DNA of 64,000 bases from Inonotus obliquus (taxonomy: Eukaryota; Basidiomycota; Agaricomycetes; Hymenochaetales; Hymenochaetaceae). The DNA is taken from positions 1,054,001 through 1,118,000 of the forward strand of contig JAJHTX010000003.1 of NCBI GenBank assembly GCA_032164295.1, in the 5' to 3' direction. Below, piece after piece: positions 45,702 through 56,761 of this stretch. The notes below the pieces were generated by a model that saw nothing but the letters and a program-made list of their open reading frames with translations, was not told where the DNA came from and did no database searches. Numbering within the stretch: position 1 is the first letter of the stretch; each line of letters starts with the position of its first letter. The translations under genes and the position numbers were made by a program.

Positions 45702-46356
45702 TAGGGCTCCGCAGCGTATCTTATAAGATACGCGCGGATATTTTCAGTCGCATCCGCATCCGGGCGGATATATACGCGCGGATATTTCATGGCTGCTATC
45801 AGATCCGGTTCCGCGCGTATCTTATAAGGCGTATCCGGCATATCCGCGACCAAGGTTGATAGTATACTTACAGAGCAAAAAAATGGCCCAGGACCTTCCA
45901 ACGTGCACATAACGGTGCCGTCGGTACTTTTGGGACAACACAACGTCAACGAATGGTCAACATGCTGATTGGTGAAGGTCCAAATGTGTAATCCCGCCGT
46001 CACCCAACCTGATTCTTGGCAGTAATGTCTGACTAATCATTTTCTAGGGTTCGATTACTTGATACGGCACGGAAACCTAGTGAAAGGAACGCAAACCCTG
46101 GCTTACGAAAGGTTTTGGCTCTTTGGAGGGACATTCCACTCATGAAATTCCACGTATTTTCATCATTAATTCGACAACCTTGAGCCCCCCAGGGTAGATG
46201 CCGTATAAGCGCGGATACGGCGGATTTCCAATAACATATCCGGTTCCGCGCGTATATATCCGCCCGGATATTTGCCCTCCAAAATTCATCCGCATCCGGG
46301 CGGATAGCGGATCCGGCGTATCTTATCCGGGATATCCGATCCGCTGCGGAGCCCTA
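45702..46356. mobile_element. Element G: hAT-type MITE (655 bp)
   Basis: The termini TAGGGCTCCGCAGCG / CGCTGCGGAGCCCTA form perfect inverted repeats, flanked by the 8-bp direct repeat ACACGTGC (45694-45701 and 46357-46364). TAGGG tips and an 8-bp duplication are hAT hallmarks. Subterminal zones are packed with GCGGATAT and its complement ATATCCGC. There is no transposase frame. Confidence 0.9.
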
Positions 46357-46440
46357 ACACGTGCATCTGTGACTTGATAGGTATAGATGTTACAGTAATC
46401 CCAATCCAAGAATTGTACGAACCTTGTCAAAAATGATGCC

Positions 46441-46620
46441 TAGGGTTCCGCAGCGTAGCGTAAAGTACGGAAATGGGCCGTACGTATACGGCACGCTCTG
46501 TAATCGTATGGAGGAATAGGACTTACTTTACGGACCTGTATTGCACGGTCCGTGTTCCGCATCAAGAAATCCAAATTTAGGCGTAAACGACCGCATACGG
46601 CCTATACGACATACGGTCAT
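46441..46620. mobile_element. Element G2: partial hAT-type end
   Basis: TAGGGTTCCGCAGCG at 46441 is the element G terminus with one change. It is followed by repeated TACGG/CCGTA words to about 46,620. No matching right terminus or target duplication was found, so this is a truncated relative, 85 bp from G. Confidence 0.55.
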
Positions 46621-47950
46621 GTGCTAGTGATCAGCTGCGCGATCAGCTGTGTCCATGACATGCTCGTTCTCTCCCACATGCCCCTATCTTCTCGTTGGCG
46701 TGTCCGCAAGGCTAGGGTCACTCTCAACAGGTAAGTAATAGCTTGTTTATTGAACAGAATGGACGCTGTTTCACTGATATCACTCCACATTGAAGATCAG
46801 GTATCCTTCACGCCACGTTCACATCATTATCTTCTGGTCATCCTGATTGCACGTTGCAGACCCGGTCTTTGGTAGTAAGGGGTATTGATGTATATGCTGG
46901 GAGGTGCGTACTCACATCACACAGTCCACATGAAGTGGATGCTCATAGCATATTGCTTTTAGGTAGTTATATGGTATCAGTGTAGGTATTTAAGGACATA
47001 TTGGAATCGAATAGTTCGACACTTCTCTTCACTTGCCGCTCGGTCTTTACAATGAGCAACGATGAACAAGTCGGCATCAAATTATGGCGTCCAATCTTTC
47101 GATGGTGAACTTCTCGATCTTGCCGAACCATCTCTAATCTTCTCGGGAGCCGATGGATACTACATGATCTGTCCTCGGATTGATACCGGGAACGACAGAG
47201 TGGAAAGGAACACAGCACGTCTAATGCGGGAATGTTGAGTAAAAACATGTATGAAGACATAGGTGAACGGGAAATACCAAAGAAAAAAACGAATATACTA
47301 ATTCCAGCCAGCGTCTGGTTACAAAAAGTACGGGCCATCGAGTATCGAACATCACAATGCCTTCCCCTCCATATCGCGCTGCGGTGCATAGATCTATGTA
47401 ACATCAAAGGAAATACTCATGTTTCTTGCTCACTCCCTCTCGGCTCCGATTCCTATTCCCTCACGCGTTACGTCTCGTAAAATCTTTGAGGGTATTCAAC
47501 GTCAAGGGAAGTGACAGGTCTCAATTCTTCGGTGGTCTGCATATTCGAGGCATGGAAACCGATCCAAACGGTGAAGATATCATCATGTTGCTAAGCAATC
47601 GCGAGACAACGGCCGTACGCGCTGCGAAACGCACAGACCAGATAAAGAATGTGACGGGGAGAACTGTATCAGCGACAAGTATCGCATTCACGGCACCTAT
47701 TCTTGGGAAACTGAGTTGTACGAAATGGTGCAGAGGGTTAGTGGGAGAATAATAGTTGCAACTGATACATCGCATCGGGTAAGAATAAGCCGATGGTATC
47801 CAGCTCTTAGTCGAATACTGGATCTGGCCATAGAGATTCGTGCATAAAGGATTCTGGACTTGAATTAAGACAGTGCTGCTCACCCAAAGCGAAAATTTCC
47901 TTTGTGCACCAAACTCGTTGAGCGCCTGGGGTCAATTTGCTTTGCGCCAA
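46621..47950. other. intergenic, nothing assigned
   Basis: Open frames such as 46967-47407 (-) and 47521-47883 (-) have no motif, no clean splice context and low-confidence composition. Confidence 0.4.
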
Positions 47951-47952
47951 TA

Positions 47953-48083
47953 GACCTCTTTTGCAACCCGATCTGCGGGAGAAAATCAAACGGTGACCCG
48001 CTACATTTCACTTGCAACTAGATTAGAAACCGCTTATTATCAAACGGTCTTGGCGGCGCCACTGATTGATTGCAAAAGAGGTC
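47953..48083. mobile_element. Element H: 131-bp MITE, TA duplication
   Basis: Inverted tips GACCTCTTTTGCAA / TTGCAAAAGAGGTC are flanked by TA on both sides (47951-47952, 48084-48085). The size and TA duplication suggest a small Tc1/mariner-type MITE. Confidence 0.7.
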
Positions 48084-48085
48084 TA

Positions 48086-49320
48086 CTTACAGAAATTTGC
48101 TCCGCTCAGAAGAATCAGAAGAATGAACATTCATTCATAACATGGACCGGGAGTTTCCGGATGATGTTCATCACGTGGGTAGAGTTATGATCAAATTAGC
48201 GTATGTCTGGTGCACCCGCTCATGTACCTGCTGGATTGACTGGGTAGCCTTTCTGTGCTAGTCATCTTGAAGATAATGGACATGTCCAGTCTCCTTTGAT
48301 GTCGTTTAGTATATTTGGTTCATGTCAAATCCATCTGCCTCGATTTCACAGACTAACATTGCGATCTCCAGGCATCGAAGCTGTTTACAAGAAAGCTCGA
48401 GGAAAACATCCAATCTCTAGGAGAATTGAGATGGGTGACAGAAAAATGTGCGGATCTCAAGTGTGCAGAGCGGATGAGGATATTTTCGTGGGGTTTTGAG
48501 AGGCGAGTCTGATGCCTCATTTATTTGGTGTGGTCCACACTTACCAGTGCTGCTGCTTCAGTCTCAGTCGTCGAGAAACTGGTATTCACAAACAGCACTA
48601 ATCTGGCTTGAGACACTCGACATAAAATGGCGTGCTGAACATCTCGGACGGGCGGATAGATGTCCGCAATCAAGGACTTCTCGACGAAAGTTCATCCACG
48701 TCTGTTCCTTGTTGTTGGCCCACTCCGATCAGGGTCATTAGACAGATCTGAAGTAGGATCGTCACAGATATCCTTTACAGTAACCGGATCATATGAAGAG
48801 ACATCTGGAATGCCAAAACAAGTGCTTCGATAAGCGGTCCTTTCCCTTTAGATTCATTCACTAGGAGTACGCTGGCTAAACATTGGAGGGTGACGAAGTT
48901 ATGTTGCATAATCGAAAGACGGATGTACGATTCTCGGAAGTGACAGTTCGGTGGGACGTGGATAACGGCGCACCCATCGGCGTCGTATACCGGGTGTGGA
49001 ACTTCTTTGTTTGCAAGCCTCCAGCGATTGCATAGAAAACTCCTTTCTTATTCACCTGATGAATCCGCGCCGCGGGACGAGGTAAGATAGCAGAATAGGA
49101 AGCTTTATCCTATAGCTACATGTCCCATATGAAATTCCCTGGAACTCTGTTCATCACCTCATCTGCAGAAAAGGAGAGTTCAAAAACCTCGAAAATTACT
49201 TCAATCAATACAAGACTGATGTTCATACGATATTATTCTACAGTTCCGAAAATGTATAGGACATGATCAAAGCCTTTCAGGAGCTCAAGTTAACCAAATG
49301 TTGATAAACATCAGAGATAC
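48086..49320. other. intergenic, nothing assigned
   Basis: About 1.2 kb without a convincing exon. Short plus-strand frames (48296-48741) have no recognisable motif. Confidence 0.4.
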
Positions 49321-51433
49321 TCACTTGATTCTTGAAACTGTCCCTGTTCGCCGCCTCAGGATCCTTTGGCGACTTGAAGTGTGAAAGGAAACTTGTAGAG
49401 ACTCTGACGAAGGCATCCTCCCGGGTCCTATATCGTGTCTCAAAGAGGCAAACGAGATTATACTACGTGATGCTCACCTATAGTAGAGCTTCCAGACGAG
49501 CTTATGAAACTTCGGCTTGATATTTCACGAGCTGTTCCTTTTGTACTCTGCGGAGAAAGATACTCCGAGGCAACCACGGTAGATCTATCTTCAACTATTT
49601 CGTCCCTTCGTTTGGTGCTGTTAGACGTTGGTCTGAGACTCTCTTGCCATTTCCTGACCAAGTCAATGCGCTCTTCGGATAAAAGCGGCCTGATTATTAG
49701 ATGCAATTGGCACACGAGATCCAGACTCAGTAGGGTCAAGAGTAGACACTGAGAGTGACCTTACTTTGTCTTCCTTTCTGAGGAAAATGCGGAGCCTCCC
49801 AAGTCAAAACTACACGTGGAGTCAACTTATGATTTGAACAAATAAAATAAATACATACTCTCGGATTATACCTTTCTGACCTAACGATGGAGCCCTGCGG
49901 CGATGGGCACGTGGAAATTCCGTAACATTGAATGGTCTCTCCTCGTGTACTTCTGAACCTAAGGACCTCCGAGACGCGGATTCGCCTGAATCGCTATGTT
50001 CCAGCTCGCTACGAGTTGATTTGCATTCGTCCAAAGGCAGCTCGGCATCAGACTCGCTATGGCTTGGTGGACGAGAGTGCGGCTCTTCTGGTTCATTTAC
50101 GCGGAATTCCGATTCCTCCTGACCTAATATTGATGCCTGACGAAGCGGATGCTTTTCATGGTCCTCGGGCGCAGGCCCGGGAGAACGAGTTCCAACAGGC
50201 TGGAAAGAATTACATGACGAGAAATAGACACGAATAAGGTAATAATACTTACATTACATCTGTAACGCTCTTCCTCCTGTAATCGGCATAGCATTTCCAG
50301 GTATGAGACTACCTCGGACATGGATTTACGTAGGAGTGGGTTGTAATTCCATGATACTGTACAGATGCTCCAGAGTTTCTGCCAATACATTGTCCATCTG
50401 TGGTATATTGCAGGACATTGAGGAGTGATGCCGTGCATTATAGTGAACATAACTTGGACATCGCGCTTCAGATATGAGTACGGAACTTGCTGTATCAGAA
50501 GTTCCTGATTCAAGAAGAAGGTTATCGAACCAGAATCACCGAAAATAAAGATGAACGGGTCCTACATATATTGTCATCCCAAATGCCCAGACATCAGATG
50601 CCATAGAGTGTTCTGCTTGAGCATCCGGATTGATGACGAGTAATTCTGGAGCCATCCATCTCACAGAACCTCTCACACCCGTTTGTGTACTAGTTTCTCC
50701 AAGCGAATGTGATGCAGTAAGCATCCTGGATATTCCGAAGTCACATATACGAGGAATTCCACAGTCTGATACTAAGACATTATCCTTCCATATGGATTAG
50801 TAAGGGACTAAGGATCCTTCATAGAACTCACAGCCTTAATGTCAGAATGGATGACACCTTCGTGGTGAAGATACTCTAGTCCTCTTGCGATGCCTAATGC
50901 CTTGAGTTGTGTGGATTAAGTCAACTGAAATATTCAGTCACACAGCAAGAGTCCCAGACTAACCATATTAAGAAGATCGGTATTTGGATGCATGCGCATG
51001 TACTGGGCAACGGTTCCCCTATCCATCCATTCTGAGACAAGAGAAGGGTAATCTCCCTCAGTCACATAACCAAGGAGGGGCAAAATATTTCGATGCCCGA
51101 GTTTTGACCAGATACGTATCTCTTTTGCAAGAAGCTCAATACGTATTTGAGTATTTCATCGGAGATACTACAAGAATCATGACTCACCTTTGCGAAGTCC
51201 CGGTCGGTTGTTATGTGAACTCGAAGCCTTTTAATGGCGACTTTATATATGCAAAGTCCTTCTGGTGTCATCCATCGTCCTTGGAACACGTCACAATATC
51301 CCCCATGTGCCTTGAGCACAGGTCCGTCGAAAAGTACTTGGCTGGTAAGGTCCAAGTGTGGGAGGCTCTCCAACATAGACCGGAGAGCATCCTTTGATTT
51401 GCGTCGTTTCCTAAGGCTATCGTTCCTGCGCAT
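49321..51433 (-). CDS. TKL-type protein kinase with long Ser/Arg-rich tail
   Basis: Kinase exons: 51433-51188, 51119-50964, 50900-50832, 50784 to about 50,573, then about 50,510 to 50,253. The ATP-binding lysine is in YKVAIKRLRV, the hinge region in LVSEWMDRGTVAQYM, the catalytic loop is HSDIKADNVLV, the metal-binding motif CDFGISR, and the P+1 loop RWMAPELL. All key residues are present, so catalysis is likely. The glycine loop is GGYCDVFQG. The tail continues through further in-frame exons (NPVGTRSPGPAPEDHEK...; LLSEERIDLVRKWQESL...) to a possible stop at 49321-49323. It is Ser/Arg/Glu-rich, and its last two exons are less certain. This kinase type is greatly expanded in mushrooms; substrates are unknown. 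Confidence 0.82.
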
Positions 51434-52470
51434 AGATAGTTAGAGTGAATAGCCCGATGGTCGAGGTACGATTCAAACAGTCATAAGTAGTGGAACTTGC
51501 CTGAGCACCAGCGTTCACACGAGAAGATAACACTGTATTGGGAGCTCCTTGTTAACATTGGGGCTATAACCAGACAGGCCATCAGTATTCGCGGGCGCAC
51601 AGTCCAAACCCGAATGGCAATGGAAGCCAGATGGCTTGATCATGAGAGCGCATTTCCGTCTATCCAGCATCTGTACGTAAGCTGGAGGAAACATAGTGGT
51701 GGTGATAGGCGCCCGTAGTTTCCGATTAAGATATATATATAGTAGGTACATAGCCGAGAATAGGATGCAGAAAAGGCAACTCGTGGATAGATGATGTACT
51801 TGCAGATAACATACGCAAAAAGTGCCAAGGGGGTGAATTGCGTACTGAGTCTGGATCAGTGATCTGACCAACAGCCATCAAGGTCTATCAGGATCGAATG
51901 TTATGGTAGTACGCACCCACGCGTTCCATCCCGTTCTTCTGCGCTGTTTTTAAAATGTTAGTTAAAGAAATCTAGGCAAGTCCTGTCCACTCACCTGAAA
52001 GTGCCTAAACTGGTTAGACATTGAATGGCGATGAGTCGCCCAAGTAAGTCCATACGCTTCCAGATTGGTATAGTTCTGGTCTTTCCAATACAACTAACTC
52101 TTGTTCGCACCACAGTAATATCCCATCATCACCGAGTACGCAACATCCTTTCTATTTAATCTATCCTTCCTTAATAGCTTCTAATTCATCGCTGCTTCAG
52201 AATTGAGAAGATTCAGAATATCGTACAGATGAACCAAATACGCTTATAAAGCCAACGGTGGAAGCGTCATGTCGAGGCAACAATGGATTCAAGAGGCTGA
52301 AAACAATCAAATTGAGATGGTAAAGGATAATTCAGGGGATAAATGCTTGGGGATTGTGTCGGATCATGATGCAAAGAAAACATGCCATGGTGGAGGCGTA
52401 CTCTATCATACAGAGGGGGACGGCATCCGAGAAAATGGAAGTTGTAAGGGACAATAGTCGGCAATACATG
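51434..52470. other. intergenic, nothing assigned
   Basis: About 1 kb between the kinase start and the 3' end of the transcription factor gene. An upstream exon of the kinase gene cannot be excluded. The frame at 52269-52457 (+) has no support. Confidence 0.4.
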
Positions 52471-55400
52471 TCATCGAGAGTCGTGGTCCCAGTTGTTAAA
52501 TAATCCCACATTCCACGGGGGCGCTAGGGAAATAGAGCTTATGTTTTCACCGGTGGTCCATGATGATGCATGCTGCTGCTGAGTATGCTGGTCAGACGAA
52601 TACACCCCAACGGGGTGTGGCGAAGGGGTTGCTAAAGACCTGTGCTGTTGATCGTCGTAACTCGACGTGGCCCAAGATTGCACTCCGTTGCCTCTCTGAT
52701 CATTCTGTCCCAGATGACCAGCCTGGTCAAGATGTGTCGAGTCTAACCCGTATTCCGCTGAACATCGAGATACGGATCTAATTAGCAACATGACGTCAAG
52801 GACCATAGAAGGAAAATACGCGTACAGGCTCCCACTGGTCCATCCAGGTGATCGTGGTGTTGCTGCAAGGATACTGGGGCAGAGTAGCTTGGGTCCACAA
52901 CGTTAGGGGCTGGATAATGATTGGTAGTCGGCAATGACAGAGGTCTCTGGAGAGGTGCGGCGCCAACTGGATGGACGTCTTGTGGTGCATCATTGACTTG
53001 AAGTGAACAAGCTGTACCAGGGTTTATCAAGCGGGTTCCATGGTTCACGTCGTATCGAGAGGCTGGAGAAACGGGACTCGCTGAGATGGATTCGCTAGGA
53101 AAGAATGATGGCGATGATGAAGTAGAAGGCACTGCGGAAACGGCCTGCTGGGATGATGGACGGCGAGGCAAAAGAAACGACGGCGGCTCTCGAGAACCAG
53201 AATCAACAGGACTTGACTCTGTATGGGATGTGTTGACGGCAATGCGTTCGGTCCTTCTGTCCCTTACACGCTGACGGATAGAGACGACAGGAACAGCTTT
53301 TCCTCGGCGTCCTGAGCCCACCTCTGAGTGTCGTGAACAAGAATTATTACCCTGGGTGAAATGGCTTGCGCGCTGTCCCATCGTAACGACGCTAGTTAGA
53401 CTAGAGTCACCGAGTGATATGGTTGTCTGTGTTGGTGGACAGTATACATTTACGATACCCGTGCCGAGGAAAGGAAAACGAAACGGAGTGTCAAAACGAA
53501 CAGCATCAGACTCGATATCCTCGTGCTTGCGCTTTCTGCCAGCCACGATAGGTGTGCGCCGTGACATTGCTTTTTCGGCGCGCTTCAAAAGAGCGTCAAT
53601 GACGAGTTCCGCCTCAGTTCTCTGTACTTCGCTAGTGTCAACTTCAGCGCCGTTGTTCAGGACGTGCGATAAAATACTGCGTGCAGAACGAACGGCTTCC
53701 ATTACGACCGGCGCCGTATAGAGGGACTGCTGTATTGCAGTGTGTGCCAGCACAACAGCTGCATCAAAGAGCCTCCGCGGAAGCATGTGCATATGGAATG
53801 TCCCACGTGGTAAGTCTGGAGCGTATGTCATCTGCATTTCCGCAGCTTGCACGATAGCGAGCGCAGGTTGTACCGCCCGGAGTCCAGCGAACTGTTGATC
53901 ATTCGACATGACCTTATCCCCAATCCGTGGAGTCTTCCCATTGCGCGAGACAAAGGAGAGAGTTGAAGGCAACCTTGGAATATAAAGACGCAATAAAGTG
54001 TGATAACTGTGAAATGCCAGATCGCAACGCTGGGAAACGAGCATGGCTCTGGCGACGTTTCGCTCTTCCTCCACTTCGGAAGGTGGACGAAGTGAGGTCA
54101 TTGGTTTTTGTGAAAACGTAACCAAGGGAAGTTCTCCGTCAGCGGCATCGAGCTTAAACCGCTCCGGAAGCTCTTCAAGCCATTGCATAATTTCATCTGC
54201 AAGCTTCTGAGTTGCGGCCGCGGTTATGGCGTCGGGATCCTCGGTAATCTTCGGCACGAGCCTTCCTCGAAACGCCCTTACTGGCGCATGTTTGACAATT
54301 TCAAGAACCCTGAAAACGGCATAGAGTTATCGAATAGAACAAAGCGAGTGACAGAAACAGAAACAGAAACAGAAACATAATGTTAAGCTGACTAACCGAA
54401 CTTTGTTGATGTAAAAGACGTTAGTCCTTTCCAGACAGGTGTTATCTGGTGGAGGTAGGACGTCCGAATCGGGACGAAAAGACGTATCGTCGACAATTGC
54501 AGGCAAACGCGTACTGTACTCTTCAGGGAGGATTGTGGCGCTGTAACCGTATGCATCGGAAACAAACCTGCACGGAATACAAAGAGAGAACGTGAGCACC
54601 AACTCCTCTTTCCGCTGGAACACAGAGTGAAACCTACAAATCAAGCCATACTATCCACCACCATAATCTTCTTCGCACTTCCTTCATAAAGAGGGACATT
54701 CCCTTTCCCCGAGGGACTGAAGTTGAGTCTTCGTCAATGTCTTCCCGTTTAAAAGAGCTCCCCGCAACATGATCATCGTTTGAAACAAAGATGGTAGAGT
54801 GACTTAGTACCTCATCCGAAGAGTCAAACTCGTCCGGGTCGATGCCCAGCCCCATTGCACGTGCCTCCCAAATGAGGGAGCCGACAAGAGAAGGAAGCTC
54901 AGGTGGCAGAAGAGAATCGGAGAACCCTCCACTTGTCGAATGAGCGAGGATTAGATAGTAGGAACTGAGAATGCGAGTGTGGATAACTGAAACGTCTTGT
55001 GCAGCGTGACCATGACCAGCAGTATGAATGGCGCTTGCCAACTGGGCCAGGCGATATAGCGCAAAAGCCGTCTCTGGGCTTGGGCGGTCGAGTGCACCTT
55101 CATGTCCGGGATCAAAGTGTATGGATTGCTCCATTGCTTGCGACACGATCCGTCTTAGCACCTCAGCATTGCCTGCCGTATCAGTCAGAGATTCAGTCGC
55201 CCAGAGGAGTGCGCCTACAGCTAAACCCGCAGCAGCTTCTGCAACCGCGCTGAGCGCCGGTGTTGGCGATCGAGCCTCGTCAATGCGTTGGAGGTCTTCT
55301 CTCGACACTGAGGAGAACAGTGCTTCGATTTTCTCGCAGAAGGCTCCAAACGGTATACAATTGAAACCTTCAATCATGTAGACTATCCCGAGTCGAACGA

Positions 55401-56761
55401 GCATCTCGCGACGACTCCGCTGACACGGGAACTGCGATAGAAGACCAGTTGTGAGAGGGCCGTACAGGTCAGATAGGGAATTCGCGACCGTTAGATTCTT
55501 GCTTGGAATATGCTCAGTTGTCGCCTCGCGATAGGGCTGGGGAATTTCCGTAGTGGGCGATGAAATGCCCAATCCTGCATGTAGCTCGAGCCACTGTCTC
55601 GGCCCTAAGGCTCGCTTTGCCCTACATCCGAACGCAGAGAAACCACCCTTAGATTCGCGGTCAATTGGCTCGAGATCTAACTTGAGGCGACTGCTATTCA
55701 CCATGTTCCTGGTCACAGGCTGAAGAAGGCCAAGTGAACTTCGCGTGTCTTTCTGTGTGACAGACGTGGTGTAGGGCGATACATCCCCCATTTCCTCTAT
55801 GATTTCATGAACCCAGAGTTTTGCCACGCCATCGAGAGGGGCCACAGTGCTGGAACATCTCTCATCGTTTGAGGTCGCGAGTATTCGTGGTGGTGGGGCG
55901 TTCGTGGTGGTATCATCTGCGAAGTCGGAAGCGGACGTAACACGCGAGGGGCTTACATTGACAGGCAGTGCGGTAACTTGTGCTCCCGGCAGACTAACAC
56001 CCATTCCGCTTGTGTTCAAGAAGGATAATATGCCAGGCTGGTTTATCTGCGGCTGTGACGAGTGTAGTTGTTGAATGCCTTGAGTAGGAACACCAAGTGC
56101 ATTCAGGCTGCCTTCAACTACACGAAGGCGGTTGTTGATGGACGTCATGTCACTGTAGGCATCCAAGAAGGACGATAAATGAGCACGATCAAGAACCAAG
56201 AACGAGAAACATAATCCGCCGTCGAAACTGATCTTAACATTGGTAGTGCGATTTTGTAGAAACAAGAGAAGGAAACTGGGACTGAACAATGATAAACGAT
56301 ATGACTCACACTTTCTCTATTGCAGCAGGCGTGTATACGCAGCGCGATACGGTATTGCGCTTCACGCACGATTCACAAGGGATCCTTCTGTCGCATCGCA
56401 GCTTCTGTTTTTTGCACTGTGCAAATGTCACCACAAAACAGCGTCTAGACTCGACGAAGAACTTACCTCTGCACAAACTACCGTGACCCTCGAACGCATC
56501 CTACCCCATCAGACGTGAGTTATCCGATGTCAGCGAGCACCGCGAAACAACATACGTCGGAATACCGGGTCCCATATTCGTCGCGACAATCGAGCTCGAT
56601 TGTCTTGTAGTGGGTGGCACGTCAGGTTTCCTCCCACTTCCTTCATAGACATCGTGCGTAGTAGCACTAGCACTTTCACTTCTTGCGCCATCCTCATCGT
56701 CCTTAGCAGAATCACTGGTACCTTGTTCATTAGTCTGCCTTACGCGCCGTGGTCCATGCAT
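52471..56761 (-). CDS. Zn(II)2Cys6 transcription factor with fungal-specific domain, about 1,267 aa
   Basis: Exons 56761-56556, 56500-56467, 56416-56310, 56152-54638, 54567-54397, 54309-52826, 52757-52471 (3,804 nt in frame). Exons 2 and 3 build the binuclear cluster CAECKKQKLRCDRRIPCESC...C (C-x2-C-x6-C-x5-C-x2-C-x8-C) at about residues 79-106. A short linker with a coiled-coil-like heptad (SINNRLRVVEGSLNALG) follows. The fungal-specific transcription factor domain spans the large exon and its neighbour, with the signature RRRLWWWIVWLD...FVSDAYG. The C-terminal 400 residues are Ser/Pro/Gln-rich, with a basic stretch GRKRKHED that could act in nuclear import. Target genes are unknown. The acceptor of the last exon (52757) is one of two that keep the frame. 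Confidence 0.9.
54350..54377. repeat. hexanucleotide microsatellite (ACAGAA)n inside an intron
   Basis: About four and a half units of ACAGAA lie in the 87-nt intron 54310-54396 of the transcription factor gene. Length variation there would alter only the intron. Confidence 0.8.

Noticed and set aside
52269..52457. 62-codon frame on the plus strand
   Set aside because: No start context, splice signal or motif; adjacent to the 3' end of the transcription factor gene.
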